This document shows positions 38,971-48,574 of a stretch of 64,000 nucleotides of DNA, piece after piece. Both the position numbers and the translations under genes were made by a program. Below the pieces are notes generated by a model. The model was not told where the DNA came from. It made no database searches and saw only the letters and a program-made list of their open reading frames with translations. Where the stretch lies: NCBI RefSeq assembly GCF_009765965.1, contig NZ_LMUL01000014.1:2147884-2211883 (forward strand), given 5' to 3'. This DNA comes from Caulobacter sp. S45 (GTDB taxonomy: Bacteria > Pseudomonadota > Alphaproteobacteria > Caulobacterales > Caulobacteraceae). Numbering within the stretch: position 1 is the first letter of the stretch; each line of letters begins with the position of its first letter.

Positions 38971-39914
38971 ACATTTCCACTGGGCGCGCCGTCTGCGCCG
39001 TAACCATGCTGGCCGCCATCCTGGGCGCCACGAGCCCCGCCCTGGCGCAGGAGTCCAAGCGGCCGCCGTCCAAGAACGCGACCCAGGCGCCGGCCATTCC
39101 GTTGCACGGCCTGGACCCGCTGACGCCCTCGCCCAAGGAAACGCCCGTGCCTATCGCCGAGGGCGACTGGCGCACGCCCGACCCTGACAACCTGATGGTG
39201 ATCGACACCAACAAGGGCCGCATCATTGTCGAGCTGTCGCCCGAGGTGGCGCCGGCCAGCGTGGCGCGGGTGAAGGCCTTGGCGCGGCAGCACTTCTACG
39301 ACGGCCTGGAGTTCTTCCGGGTGATCGACGACTTCATGGCCCAGACCGGCGATCCGAAGAACACTGGCGAGGGCGGTTCGACCCTGCCGGACCTGGCCGG
39401 CGAGTTCACCTTCCGCCGCGACCACAATATGCGCTTCGTCCTGGTGGCCGAGCCCTCGGGCGGCGCTATCGGCTTCATCGGCTCCATGCCGGTGGAAAGC
39501 CAACCCGACGTGATCATGGCCATGACCGCCGACGGCAAGGCGACCGCCTGGCCGCTGTTCTGCTCGGGCATCGCCGGCATGGCCCGCAGCGCCAGCCCGG
39601 ACTCCGCCAACAGCCAGTTCTTCCTGATGCGCGAGAACTACCCCTCGCTGGAAAAGCGCTACACCGGCTTCGGTCGCGTGATCGCCGGCGAGGACGTGGT
39701 CAAGTCGTTCAAGGTGGGCGAACCGGCGGCGCCGCCGGCCGACCGCATGACCCGGCTGCGGCTAGGTTCGGACCTGCCGGCGGGCGAACACGTGAACGTG
39801 CGGGTGCTGGACGCGGGCAGCACCAGCTTCAAGGCGCTGCTCGACCGGGCGCGGTCGGACAAGGGCGCGGACTTCTCGATCTGCGACATGCAGCTTCCCT
39901 CTCAGGTCCGCTAA
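38967..39914 (+). CDS. periplasmic peptidyl-prolyl cis-trans isomerase (cyclophilin type)
   Basis: A 315-aa exported cyclophilin. Signal peptide MNISTGRAVCAVTMLAAILG ends near PALAQ. The catalytic region shows DGLEFFRVIDDFMAQTGDP with the active-site Arg, FRRDHNMRFVLVAEP in place of the usual Gly-Met-Ala stretch, and SQFFLMRENYPSLEKRYTGFGRVI. It catalyses proline isomerisation in periplasmic protein folding. The active-site loop FIGSMPVESQPDVIMAM is longer than in short cyclophilins. ATG 38967 overlaps the coaD stop. Confidence 0.88.
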   Translation: MNISTGRAVCAVTMLAAILGATSPALAQESKRPPSKNATQAPAIPLHGLDPLTPSPKETPVPIAEGDWRTPDPDNLMVIDTNKGRIIVELSPEVAPASVARVKALARQHFYDGLEFFRVIDDFMAQTGDPKNTGEGGSTLPDLAGEFTFRRDHNMRFVLVAEPSGGAIGFIGSMPVESQPDVIMAMTADGKATAWPLFCSGIAGMARSASPDSANSQFFLMRENYPSLEKRYTGFGRVIAGEDVVKSFKVGEPAAPPADRMTRLRLGSDLPAGEHVNVRVLDAGSTSFKALLDRARSDKGADFSICDMQLPSQVR

Positions 39915-39921
39915 GCTGGCC

Positions 39922-41451
39922 GTGACCGCCGCCGCCATCACCGAGGCGGGCGCGGTCGCGGCCGAGGTTCGCGCCGCCCGCCGCGTGCGGCAGTTGATGT
40001 TGCTCGCCGTATCGCTGGGCTTCCTGGTGCTGGTGGGCGTCTCCATCCTGACCGTGGTGCTGGTGTCGCGCGACCAGGACTTCACCCACTGGGTGAACCA
40101 TACCTATCAGGTCGACCAGAAGATCGGCGACCTGCGGGTCACCCTGGAGCGCACGGAAGGCGCTCAGCGGGGCTATCTGATCACCGGCGACGCCCTTTAC
40201 CTCGACGGCTATCGCACCTCGGCCAACCGCTTGCCGCAGCTGGTCGAGACGCTGAGGGCCCTCATGGCCGACAATTCGGCCGAACAGCATAACGTCGACC
40301 TTTTGCAGTCCCGGATCACCCAGATGCTGGCGATGCAGGAGAGCACCTTGCAGGCGGCGCGGATGGACGCCCGCCCCACCGATCCCGCCGCCCTGATCCG
40401 CGCCGACCAGCCGCTGCTCAACGCGGTTCGCGACATCGCCCTGGGCATGGCCAACGAAGAGGGCCGGCTGCTCGAGGAGCGTTCCAGCGGCCAGGCCGCC
40501 AATGCCGAGATGCTGCTGGTGGTGGAGCTGGCGTCCGGGATCATGCTGGCCCTGATCGCGGTGGGCGCCTTCGTGCTCATGCGCCGCTACGCCGCCGACC
40601 TGGATCGGTCCCAGTTGGCGCTGCGCAAGATGAACGAGGGGCTGGAGGACGCAGTGCAGGCGCGCACCCAGGACCTGACCCGCGCCAACGAGGAGATCCA
40701 GCGCTTCGCCTATATCGTCAGCCACGACCTACGCGCGCCCCTGGTCAACATCATGGGCTTCACCAGCGAGCTGGAGGTGGCGCTGAAAGCCCTGCACCGC
40801 CTCGCCGACACGGTGGAGGCGGAGGCCCCGGCCTTGATGTTCCCCGATGCGCGGACCGCGGTGGAAGAGGACCTGCCGGAATCCATCGGCTTCATCCGCT
40901 CCTCCACCCAGAAGATGGACCGGCTGATCAACGCCATCCTGAAGCTGTCGCGCGAGGGGCGCCGCACCCTCAATCCCGAAGACATCGCCATGGACGCGCT
41001 GATCGAGGGGATCGCCGCTTCGTTGCAGCATCAGGCCGACGCGCGCGAGGCGGTGGTCGAGATCGAGGGGACGCTGCCCAATCTGCAGAGCGACCGCCTC
41101 GCCACCGAGCAGGTCTTCGGCAACATCGTCGAGAACGCGCTTAAATATCTCAAGCCGGGGCGTCCCGGTCATGTGATCGTGCGTGGGCGGACGGAGGGCG
41201 CGTTCAACATCTACGAGATTCAGGACAATGGCCGCGGCATCGACGCCAAGGATTACGAGCGTGTGTTCGAGTTGTTTCGCCGCGCCGGCGCCCAGGATCA
41301 GCCGGGCGAAGGCATCGGGCTGGCCCACGTCCGCGCCCTGATCGTACGCCTGGGTGGGACCATTTCACTCGAATCCGCGCTTGACCAGGGAACGACATTT
41401 CGCGTCTCTCTGCCACGCACGGCCCGCCGGATTGAGGACAAGCCCGTTTGA
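39922..41451 (+). CDS. CHASE3-domain sensor histidine kinase
   Basis: A 509-aa membrane kinase. A first helix near residues 28-50 and a second near 195-215 flank a CHASE3 sensor (LRVTLERTEGAQRGYLITGD). A coiled linker leads to HisKA with His268 in YIVSHDLRAPLVNI and to the HATPase domain (VFGNIVENALKYL, DNGRGID, GEGIGLAHVRALI). Architecture resembles the phytochrome-like kinases that signal to Rcp-type regulators. It starts at GTG 39922, 7 bp after the cyclophilin stop, and its stop overlaps the next gene (TTGA). Confidence 0.9.
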   Translation: MTAAAITEAGAVAAEVRAARRVRQLMLLAVSLGFLVLVGVSILTVVLVSRDQDFTHWVNHTYQVDQKIGDLRVTLERTEGAQRGYLITGDALYLDGYRTSANRLPQLVETLRALMADNSAEQHNVDLLQSRITQMLAMQESTLQAARMDARPTDPAALIRADQPLLNAVRDIALGMANEEGRLLEERSSGQAANAEMLLVVELASGIMLALIAVGAFVLMRRYAADLDRSQLALRKMNEGLEDAVQARTQDLTRANEEIQRFAYIVSHDLRAPLVNIMGFTSELEVALKALHRLADTVEAEAPALMFPDARTAVEEDLPESIGFIRSSTQKMDRLINAILKLSREGRRTLNPEDIAMDALIEGIAASLQHQADAREAVVEIEGTLPNLQSDRLATEQVFGNIVENALKYLKPGRPGHVIVRGRTEGAFNIYEIQDNGRGIDAKDYERVFELFRRAGAQDQPGEGIGLAHVRALIVRLGGTISLESALDQGTTFRVSLPRTARRIEDKPV

Positions 41452-41888
41452 CCAGCCATCAGCCCGTCACCATCGTCATGATCGAGGACGATGAGGGTCA
41501 CGCGCGCCTGATCGAGCGCAACATCCGCCGCGCCGGCATCTTCAACGACATCCGCCACTTCCTCGACGGCACCTCGGCGCTGGAGTTCCTGTTCAACGGC
41601 AAGGACGGCCCGTCGATGAACGGCCCGGCGCTGATCCTGCTCGACCTGAACCTGCCCGATATGAGCGGGACCGACATCCTGGCCAAGATCAAGGCCGCGC
41701 CCTCGCTGAAGCGCACGCCCGTCGTGGTGCTGACCACCACCGACGACAAGGTCGAAATCCAGCGCTGCTACGACCTCGGCTGCAACGTCTACGTGACCAA
41801 GCCGGTGAACTACGAGGCCTTCGCCGAGGCCATCCGTCAGCTCGGCCTGTTCCTGTCGGTGATCCAGGTCCCCGAGGCCGGCAAGTGA
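41448..41888 (+). CDS. single-domain response regulator (Rcp1/CheY-like)
   Basis: A 146-aa receiver with no output domain. Acidic pocket VMIEDDEGH, phospho-acceptor Asp66 in LILLDLNLPDMSG, Thr in VVVLTTTDD and Lys in NVYVTKPVNYEAF are all present. Members of this type are phosphorylated by a phytochrome-like kinase and act by protein contact. Start TTG 41448 overlaps the upstream kinase stop; its own stop overlaps the next kinase (GTGA), so the three gene products are made together. Confidence 0.9.
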   Translation: MTSHQPVTIVMIEDDEGHARLIERNIRRAGIFNDIRHFLDGTSALEFLFNGKDGPSMNGPALILLDLNLPDMSGTDILAKIKAAPSLKRTPVVVLTTTDDKVEIQRCYDLGCNVYVTKPVNYEAFAEAIRQLGLFLSVIQVPEAGK

Positions 41889-42958
41889 CGGAAATGGCGG
41901 CCGCCAGCGAGCGGCCGCGGCTGCTCTACATCGACGACGACGAGACGCTGTGCCACCTGGTGAAGCGCACGCTGGACCGGCGCGGCTTCAATGTGACCTC
42001 CGTCACCGACGGGCGGCGGGCGGTGCAGATGGCCTCCGAGCAGGCCTACGACGTCATGGCGCTCGACCACTACATGCCGACCCAGGACGGCCTGACCACG
42101 CTCGCCGAACTGCGCCGGCTGCAATCGCCGCCGCCCATCGTCTATGTGACGGGCTCGGATGAAAGCCGCATCGCTGTGGCCGCGCTCAAGGCCGGGGCGG
42201 CGGACTATGTGGTCAAGTCCGGTGCCGAGGATTTCCAGGATCTGCTGGCCAATGCGCTCAACCAGGCGCTCGACCAGGTGCGCCTGCGCCGCCAGCGCGA
42301 TGCGGCCGAGCGCGCGCTGGGCGAGGCCAACGCCCGCCTCGAAGCCGTCGTGGCGCGCCAGGCCGTCATGCTGCGCGAGGTCAACCACCGGGTCGCCAAC
42401 AGCCTGCAACTGATCTCCTCGCTGGTCCATCTGCAGAGCGCGGCGCTGTCGGACCCGGCGGCCCAGGAAGCGCTTCGCGACACCCAGGCCCGCATCGCCG
42501 CCGTGATGCAGGTTCACCGGCGGCTCTACACCTCCGACGACGTGCAGAACGTCGACATGAGCGAATACCTGACCGGCTTGGTGGACGAGCTCCAGCAGTC
42601 CCTGGCCGCCGACGGCGGCGAACGCCCGATCCGGCTGACCGCCCATGCGGTGATGCTGAACCCCGACAAGGCGGTGTCGCTGGGGGTCGTGGTCGCCGAG
42701 CTGGTCACCAACGCCTTCAAGTACGCCTACCCGGTCGGCCAGGATGGCGAGGTTCGGGTCATTCTGGAGGCTGGGGTACGGCAGCAACTGCGCCTGGTGG
42801 TCGAAGACGACGGCCAAGGCATGGGCGACGAGATCGTGGTCAAGGGCACGGGCCTGGGTCAGCGCGTCATCGCCGCCATGGCCAAGAGCCTTGGCTCACG
42901 CGTCGAGTTCGACCTCGCGCACCGGGGCACCCGCGCGGTGCTGGCTTTCCAAGGTTAG
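41885..42958 (+). CDS. REC-HisKA_2 family histidine kinase
   Basis: A 357-aa cytoplasmic protein. An N-terminal receiver (LLYIDDDETL, Asp61 in MALDHYMPTQDG, Lys in DYVVKSGAEDF) is joined by a coiled linker to a HisKA_2 kinase core with His168 in LREVNHRVANSLQLI and an HATPase domain (VVAELVTNAFKYA, DDGQGM, GLGQRVIAAM). HisKA_2 kinases in alphaproteobacteria often feed stress or light pathways. The receiver could accept phosphate from the CHASE3 kinase two genes upstream. GTG 41885 overlaps the preceding stop. Confidence 0.9.
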   Translation: MTEMAAASERPRLLYIDDDETLCHLVKRTLDRRGFNVTSVTDGRRAVQMASEQAYDVMALDHYMPTQDGLTTLAELRRLQSPPPIVYVTGSDESRIAVAALKAGAADYVVKSGAEDFQDLLANALNQALDQVRLRRQRDAAERALGEANARLEAVVARQAVMLREVNHRVANSLQLISSLVHLQSAALSDPAAQEALRDTQARIAAVMQVHRRLYTSDDVQNVDMSEYLTGLVDELQQSLAADGGERPIRLTAHAVMLNPDKAVSLGVVVAELVTNAFKYAYPVGQDGEVRVILEAGVRQQLRLVVEDDGQGMGDEIVVKGTGLGQRVIAAMAKSLGSRVEFDLAHRGTRAVLAFQG

Positions 42959-42968
42959 GCAGATTTCT

Positions 42969-42992
42969 CCTCCCCTGCGTCAGCAGGGGAGG
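42969..42992. repeat. CTCCCCTGC hairpin repeat
   Basis: CCTCCCCTGC (42969-42978) and GCAGGGGAGG (42983-42992) make a perfect 10-bp stem with loop GTCA, 11 bp after the kinase stop. A partner copy (CCCGCTTACGCAGGGGAGG) ends near 43081, so the pair brackets the gap between convergent genes. It may end transcription in both directions. Confidence 0.6.
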
Positions 42993-43042
42993 TGGCGGCG
43001 AAGCCGACGGAGGGGGCTCCAGCTGTCTGAGCCCTATAAGCT

Positions 43043-43065
43043 CCCCCTCCCCCTCCCCCTCCCCC
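43043..43065 (-). other. four C5/G5 tracts, possible G-quadruplex
   Basis: Four runs of exactly five C separated by single T bases. The minus strand, which is the sense strand of the peptidase transcript, reads four G5 tracts with single-A loops, the ideal pattern for a parallel quadruplex in DNA or RNA. It lies 27 bp beyond the peptidase stop. Confidence 0.7.
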
Positions 43066-43091
43066 GCTTACGCAGGGGAGGAGAAACTATC

Positions 43092-45386
43092 TCACCGCGT
43101 CAGCAGCGCCGCCGCCTTGTCGAGGCGGTCGCTATAGGCGTTGATGCTGCGCGCTGTGATCTCGGCGAAGTGATCCGCCTCCGCCCACCGGCGGCCCTCG
43201 ATCGCTTCACGCACGCCCGGAACCGTCTTCACGCCGTAACCGGTCTCCATGCCCGGCGCGTAGATCATGTTCTGATACCAGGGCCGGCCGGGCAGGCCGG
43301 CCGGGTCCATCAGCGCCTGATCGGCGCTCTGCAGCACCTTCTCCAGCTCCGCGCGGCGGGCCGTCGGCAGGGCGGCGACCGCATCGGCGCTGTAGGCCTG
43401 CTGGAAGTGGGCGGCGCTGGCCTTGAGCCGGGCCGCGGCCTGGTCCAGCGGCGCGAAGGCCACCGGCGGCACCGCCGCTTCAAGTTCCGGGGCCCCCATC
43501 GGGCGCATGGGATCGGCGGCGAGCGTGTAGGCGCCGGCCTTGATCGCCTTTTCACGCGAAACCGTCTGCTCGCGCGCATGATCGGCCAGCTTGTGCAGCT
43601 CGTCGACATAGCCCCCGACCGTCTCGGCGAAGCCGTTCACGTCCACCGGCGCGGCGTCGGCGTCGGCGTAGCGGAGCACGAAGCGCCCCACCGTGCGGGC
43701 CAGGGCCGCGCTGTACTTCATGCCCGGATCGTCGAAGCGGGTGTAGTGGTCGTAGGTGTCGTAGGCGGAGTGGTACTCGCCGCCGCTGGGCGCCTCGCCG
43801 CCGAAGCCCACGTTCAACGAGGCGATGCCCAGGTGTTGCAGGAACGGCGTGTAGTCCGATCCCGATCCCAGGGCGCCGATCGGCAGGTCGCCGCCGCTGG
43901 CCGCCGCCTTGGCCTCCTTGCGAATCTCGTCCGCGCGCGCGCCGGTCGGGTTCTGCCCCTCGACCAGGGCGCGGGCGCGTTGGCGGGCCAGCAAGGTGAC
44001 GCCGGTCTCGGGGTCCTTCACGTCGCCGGCGATCTCGTTGCTGAGCCGCTGCAGTTCGTGGCTGCCCTCGACCCGCAGGAAGCCGCGGTCGATGTTGTCG
44101 GAGTTGATGTAGACGACCGCCTTCTTCTGCAGTTCGTCGGCGTGCTGCTCGGCCCATTCGGTGGAGCCCAGCAGGCCGGGCTCTTCCCCGTCCCAGCTGG
44201 TGTAGACCAGGGTGCGCTTGGGCTTCCAGCCAGTCTTGGCCAGCTGGCCGATGGCCTTGGCCTCGGCCATCAGCGCCACCTGACCCGACAGCGGGTCCTC
44301 GGCTCCGAACACCCAGCCGTCGTGGTGGTTGCCGCGCACCACCCACTGGTCGGGATGCTCGGACCCCTTCATCGTCGCCACCACGTCGTAGAGCGGCTTC
44401 AGGCTCCAGTCCGACTTGACGGCCAGATGAACCATCGGCCCCGGCCCGAGGTGATAGGTGATCGGCAGGGCGCCGCGGAAGCTAGGCTCCGCCAGTGGGC
44501 CGCCCAGCGACTGCAGCAGAGGCAGGGCGTCGGCGTAGGAGATCGGGATCGCCGGGATCTTCATCAGCGTCGGCGCGGTCTCGCGCGTCAGCCGCTTGGC
44601 GTCGGCGGTGGCGCCCACGCCGGGCGTCAGGGGATCGCCGGAATACAGGATGATGTCGTTGACCGAGCCGCGCTGCACGCCCTCGGGCGGACGCTGCGGC
44701 CCCTTGGGATAGATGTCGTCGCTGTAGTAGCCGTCCTCATGCGGGTCGGAATAGATGATGCAGCCGACCGCGCCGTGTTGCTGGGCCAGCTTCGGCTTCA
44801 GGCCGCGCCAGCCGCCGCCGTATCGCGCGATGACGATCTTGCCACGCACGTCGACCCCTTGGCGAGCCAGGGCCTTGTAGTCGTCCGGCATGCCGAAGTT
44901 GACGTAGACCAGGGGCGCTGTGACGTCGCCGTCGCCCTGGTAGGCGAGATACGGGGGCAGCACGCCCGGCATGTCGGCGGAGGTGCGGTCCCCGACCACG
45001 GCCGGCTCATGCAGCTTGGCGGTGTAGGGATGAGGCCCGAGCAGCTCCAGGCTTTCGGAGATCGGCGTCGGGTAGAGCACCTGGAAGGTCTCGATATGGG
45101 CGTCCCAGCCCCAGGCCTTGAACTGCTGCAGCTGCCATTCGGCGTTGTCGCGGTCGTGGGGCGCTCCGACTTGGTTGGGTCCCGAGGCCATCCGCAGCAG
45201 CCAGGCGTCCAGGTCGGCGGTGCTGACGCTGGCGTCCAGGGCCTGTTCGCGGGTGTGCTCGGCGGCGGCGTGGCCGGCGGTGAAGCCCAGCATGCCCGCG
45301 TCCTGCGCTATGGCGTCGTGGGACATGGCGACCGCCAAGGCGGCGAGGGAAAGGCTCGCAACGCAGGCGAGGCGGCGCAGGGGCAT
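43092..45386 (-). CDS. M28-family metallopeptidase, glutamate carboxypeptidase II-like
   Basis: A 764-aa exported peptidase. Signal peptide ends near AIAQDAG. A protease-associated domain ([19 protein letters not shown]... [11 protein letters not shown]) precedes the M28 zinc core: the metal-ligand region [37 protein letters not shown] with the catalytic Glu pair, and [11 protein letters not shown]-terminal transferrin-receptor-like dimerisation domain follows. It should release amino acids from peptides in the periplasm. It converges with the phosphorelay operon and diverges from sdaA. Confidence 0.9.
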   Translation of the reverse strand: MPLRRLACVASLSLAALAVAMSHDAIAQDAGMLGFTAGHAAAEHTREQALDASVSTADLDAWLLRMASGPNQVGAPHDRDNAEWQLQQFKAWGWDAHIETFQVLYPTPISESLELLGPHPYTAKLHEPAVVGDRTSADMPGVLPPYLAYQGDGDVTAPLVYVNFGMPDDYKALARQGVDVRGKIVIARYGGGWRGLKPKLAQQHGAVGCIIYSDPHEDGYYSDDIYPKGPQRPPEGVQRGSVNDIILYSGDPLTPGVGATADAKRLTRETAPTLMKIPAIPISYADALPLLQSLGGPLAEPSFRGALPITYHLGPGPMVHLAVKSDWSLKPLYDVVATMKGSEHPDQWVVRGNHHDGWVFGAEDPLSGQVALMAEAKAIGQLAKTGWKPKRTLVYTSWDGEEPGLLGSTEWAEQHADELQKKAVVYINSDNIDRGFLRVEGSHELQRLSNEIAGDVKDPETGVTLLARQRARALVEGQNPTGARADEIRKEAKAAASGGDLPIGALGSGSDYTPFLQHLGIASLNVGFGGEAPSGGEYHSAYDTYDHYTRFDDPGMKYSAALARTVGRFVLRYADADAAPVDVNGFAETVGGYVDELHKLADHAREQTVSREKAIKAGAYTLAADPMRPMGAPELEAAVPPVAFAPLDQAAARLKASAAHFQQAYSADAVAALPTARRAELEKVLQSADQALMDPAGLPGRPWYQNMIYAPGMETGYGVKTVPGVREAIEGRRWAEADHFAEITARSINAYSDRLDKAAALLTR

Positions 45387-45522
45387 GCAGGTCTCCAGGT
45401 CGAGAAAACGGCGGCATTGCGACGATATCTTGAAAGTCGGGCTTGGCCATAGCCCCGCTCGAATTCACGCTGCTTTTCGCGATCGGATGGCGTTTTCGAT
45501 CTGGATGCAGTGTATTTCGCCC

Positions 45523-46899
45523 ATGAACACCAGTGTTTTCGATCTTTTCAAGCCCGGCGTGGGTCCTTCCAGCTCGCACACCATGGGCCCGATGACCGCC
45601 GCCGTGCGGTTCCTGGGCGAGCTGGCCGAGGCGGGACAACTGGCTGGGGTGGAGCAGGTGCGGGTCACGCTGCATGGCTCGCTGGCCTTGACCGGACGCG
45701 GGCACGCCACCGATCGGGCGGTGATGCTGGGCCTGATGGGCCATGCGCCCGCCACCCTGGACCCCGATGTGGGCGACGCCGCGCTGGAAGCCCTGCGCGC
45801 CAGTGGGCGGATGACGCTGGGAATGGGCGGGCCGACCATCGCGTTCGACGAGGCGCAGGACATCGCCTGGGAAGGCTTCAACCGCCTCCCGCGCCATCCC
45901 AACGCCCTGCGTTTCGCGGCCAATGTCTCAGGCGAGGTCGAGACCTTCGCGCGGGTCTACTATTCCACCGGCGGCGGCTTCGTGGCGTCGGAGGCGGAGA
46001 TGAACGCCAACGCCCCGGCCGAATCGGCGCCCGTCCCCCATCCCTTCGCCTCGGGGGCCGAACTGGTGGCCAGCGCGGACGCGGCGGGGCTGTCGATCGC
46101 CGGACTGATGCTGGCCAACGAACTCGCGCTGCGCCCGGAAGCCGAGGTGCTGGCTGGCCTGGACCGCATCTTCGCCGACATGGAGGCCTGCATCGAGCGC
46201 GGCATGCGGATGGGCGGCGTGCTTCCGGGCGGCCTGAACGTGCGTCGCCGGGCCAGGCAGGCGCGCGACGAACTGGTCAGTCGGGCGGAGCGTCAGCTGG
46301 TCGACCCGCTGTCGGCCATGGACTGGATCAACCTGTGGGCCCTGGCGGTGAACGAGGAGAACGCCGCGGGCGGCCGGGTGGTGACGGCGCCGACCAACGG
46401 CGCCGCCGGGATCATCCCGGCGGTGCTGCGCTTCCACGACCGCTTCCATCGCGGCACGCCCGAGACCCGGCGCACCTTCCTGCTCACCGCTGCCGCCATC
46501 GGCGCGCTGTACAAGCGCAACGCCTCGATCTCCGGGGCCGAGGTCGGCTGCCAGGGCGAGGTGGGGGTGGCCTGCTCGATGGCGGCGGCGGGACTGGCCG
46601 CCGTGCTGGGCGCCACCACCGCCCAGATCGAGAACGCCGCCGAGATCGGCATGGAGCACAATCTGGGCCTGACCTGCGATCCGATCGGCGGGCTGGTGCA
46701 GATCCCCTGCATCGAGCGCAACGCCATGGGCGCGATCAAGGCCATCGACGCCGCCCGCCTGGCCCTGCTGGGCGACGGCCAGCACTCTGTCTCGCTGGAC
46801 AAGGTGATCGCCACTATGAAGCGCACCGGCGACGACATGAAGGAGATCTACAAGGAGACCTCCCTGGGCGGGCTGGCGGTGAACGTCATCGAGTGCTGA
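45523..46899 (+). CDS. sdaA: L-serine ammonia-lyase (iron-sulfur)
   Basis: A 458-aa single-chain L-serine dehydratase, converting serine to pyruvate and ammonia. [24 protein letters not shown] is the standard opening; the cluster-binding cysteines lie in [18 protein letters not shown] and [26 protein letters not shown] 45523 is chosen because it begins the conserved sequence; ATG 45505 would add six residues. It is transcribed divergently from the peptidase, which may supply the serine, an inference only. Confidence 0.94.
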   Translation: MNTSVFDLFKPGVGPSSSHTMGPMTAAVRFLGELAEAGQLAGVEQVRVTLHGSLALTGRGHATDRAVMLGLMGHAPATLDPDVGDAALEALRASGRMTLGMGGPTIAFDEAQDIAWEGFNRLPRHPNALRFAANVSGEVETFARVYYSTGGGFVASEAEMNANAPAESAPVPHPFASGAELVASADAAGLSIAGLMLANELALRPEAEVLAGLDRIFADMEACIERGMRMGGVLPGGLNVRRRARQARDELVSRAERQLVDPLSAMDWINLWALAVNEENAAGGRVVTAPTNGAAGIIPAVLRFHDRFHRGTPETRRTFLLTAAAIGALYKRNASISGAEVGCQGEVGVACSMAAAGLAAVLGATTAQIENAAEIGMEHNLGLTCDPIGGLVQIPCIERNAMGAIKAIDAARLALLGDGQHSVSLDKVIATMKRTGDDMKEIYKETSLGGLAVNVIEC

Positions 46900-46911
46900 A
46901 CGCGTCTGCGT

Positions 46912-47027
46912 CCTTCGAGACGCCCCTTTGGGGCTCCTCAGGATGACGAGCGTGGGTGGGCCCGGGTGGTCGTACTCAATCCACAACCTTCGTCATGCTG
47001 AGGAGCGCGTAGCGCGTCTCGAAGCAC
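46912..47027. repeat. inverted pair of dispersed CTTCGAGACGC repeats
   Basis: Two copies of an element of about 38 bp, CTTCGAGACGC..GCTCCTCAG-ATGACGA, lie in opposite orientation at 46912-46949 and 46987-47027, each with an internal short hairpin. They fill the gap between sdaA and the convergent nodT-like gene. This kind of element is common between genes in related alphaproteobacteria. Confidence 0.7.
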
Positions 47028-47039
47028 GCAGGCCCCCGC

Positions 47040-48572
47040 CTACTTCACCGGCGTTTCCGCCCCGCCCTTCTTGGCGTCTGGAATTCCCAGCGGTGTGACC
47101 GGCGGGGCCTGCTCCCAGCCGCCGCCGAGCGCCTTGAATACGGTCACCTGGTCCGACGCCAGAAGTTGGCTGGAATTGGCCAGCGAGGACTGGGCGTTCA
47201 CCAGCTCGGTCTCGGTGGTCAGCAGGTCCAGATAGCTGGCCGAGCCGTCGCGGTAACGCACCTGGGCCAAGGCGTACGCCCTCTGGTCCGCCTCCAGCGC
47301 CGCGGCCAGGGAGGCGTGGCGGCGCAGCTCGGAACCATAGCTGGTCAGGGCCTCCTCGGTGTCCTGCAGCGCCTGCAGCACCACGCCCTGGAAGTTGGCC
47401 AGCGAGGCCGAGGCCGTGCCGCGCGCCTGGCGGATCTGGGCCTGGGCCACCAGGGTGTTGGGGAAGTTCCAGGTCAGCATCGGCCCGACGCTCCACGCCA
47501 GCCCGCTGGCCGAGGCCAGGTTGCCGAGCTTGCTGGCCGATTCCAGGGCCGAACCGCCGATATCGATCGAGGGATACAGGTTGGCGGTGGCCACGCCGAT
47601 CCGTTCGACATTGGCGGCGAGCTGGCGTTCCGCCTGGCGCACGTCGGGCCGGCGACGGAACAGGGACTGGGCGTCGCCCACGGGCAGGACCTGGTCCAGG
47701 ACGGGCGGCGCGGTGCAGGCGTCGGCCGCCTTGGAGATGTCTTCCGGCGGGCGGCCGGTGAGCACGGCCAGTTCGAACAGGGCGGTGCGCCGCTGGCCCT
47801 CGAAGGTGGGGATGGTGGCGCGGGTCTGCTCGACCAGGGCGCGCTGGCGGGCGAGGTCGAAGTCCGACACCGAGCCGGCGTTCAGCTCTCCCGCGATGAC
47901 GTCGTAGCCGTCGGTGGTGATCTTCAGCGACTGGTTGGCCACCGCCAGTTCCTGCGCGAATGCGCAGGCGTTGACGTAGGCGCGGGTGGTCTCGGCCGCG
48001 ACGGTGATGCGGGTCACGTCGGCAGCGGCGGCCTGGGCCTGGTAGTCCGCCTTGGCCGCCCGGATCGAACGGGTGATGCGGCCGAACAGGTCCACCTCGT
48101 AGGAGACGTCCAGGCCGTAGGAATAGAAGGCTTCGGCGTTGGGGACTGGGCCGCTGCCCAGGCTCGAGCGGTTCTCGATGTCGGACACCAGCAGGGAGTC
48201 GCTGCTCACCCCATACTGGGCGCCCGCTGACAGCGTGGTGGACGGGAAGCGACCCGCGCGCGCCTGGGACAGCGCAGCGCGCGCCACGCTGAGGTTGGCG
48301 GCGGCCTGCAGCAGGTTGGTGTTGTGGGTCAGGGCGTCCTGGACCAGGGCGTCGAGCGCGGGGACGTTGTACAGCCGCCACCAGTTCGGCGGCGGGGGCG
48401 GCAGGGCGGTGATGTCGGGGGCGTTGGAGGCGAAGTTCCCGCCGCCGACCGCGTCCGGCGCGGGCGTCTTGGGCGGGACATAGCCCGGTCCGACCACGCA
48501 TCCGCCCAGCGTCGCGACCAGGGCGGCGATCCCAGCGCCGCGCAGGACAGGATTTCGCAAGCGCTTGGCCAT
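47040..48572 (-). CDS. nodT: outer-membrane efflux channel, NodT family lipoprotein
   Basis: A 510-aa TolC-like channel. The leader ends in ALVATLGGC with a lipobox, followed by VVGPGYVPPKTPAPD, typical of NodT/OprM proteins. Two long coiled helical repeats (AAANLSVARAALSQARAGRFPS and LFRRRPDVRQAERQLAANVERIGVA) form the periplasmic tunnel. ATG 48572 follows GGTGGAG and starts 2 bp after the pump gene stop. It is the exit duct of the RND efflux system encoded just upstream, as in Caulobacter AcrAB-NodT. Confidence 0.9.
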   Translation of the reverse strand: MAKRLRNPVLRGAGIAALVATLGGCVVGPGYVPPKTPAPDAVGGGNFASNAPDITALPPPPPNWWRLYNVPALDALVQDALTHNTNLLQAAANLSVARAALSQARAGRFPSTTLSAGAQYGVSSDSLLVSDIENRSSLGSGPVPNAEAFYSYGLDVSYEVDLFGRITRSIRAAKADYQAQAAAADVTRITVAAETTRAYVNACAFAQELAVANQSLKITTDGYDVIAGELNAGSVSDFDLARQRALVEQTRATIPTFEGQRRTALFELAVLTGRPPEDISKAADACTAPPVLDQVLPVGDAQSLFRRRPDVRQAERQLAANVERIGVATANLYPSIDIGGSALESASKLGNLASASGLAWSVGPMLTWNFPNTLVAQAQIRQARGTASASLANFQGVVLQALQDTEEALTSYGSELRRHASLAAALEADQRAYALAQVRYRDGSASYLDLLTTETELVNAQSSLANSSQLLASDQVTVFKALGGGWEQAPPVTPLGIPDAKKGGAETPVK

Positions 48573-48574
48573 GC

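Noticed and set aside
40209-40580. 123-codon minus-strand frame inside the CHASE3 kinase
   Set aside because: Serine- and alanine-rich shadow with no start signal; the plus-strand kinase is complete.
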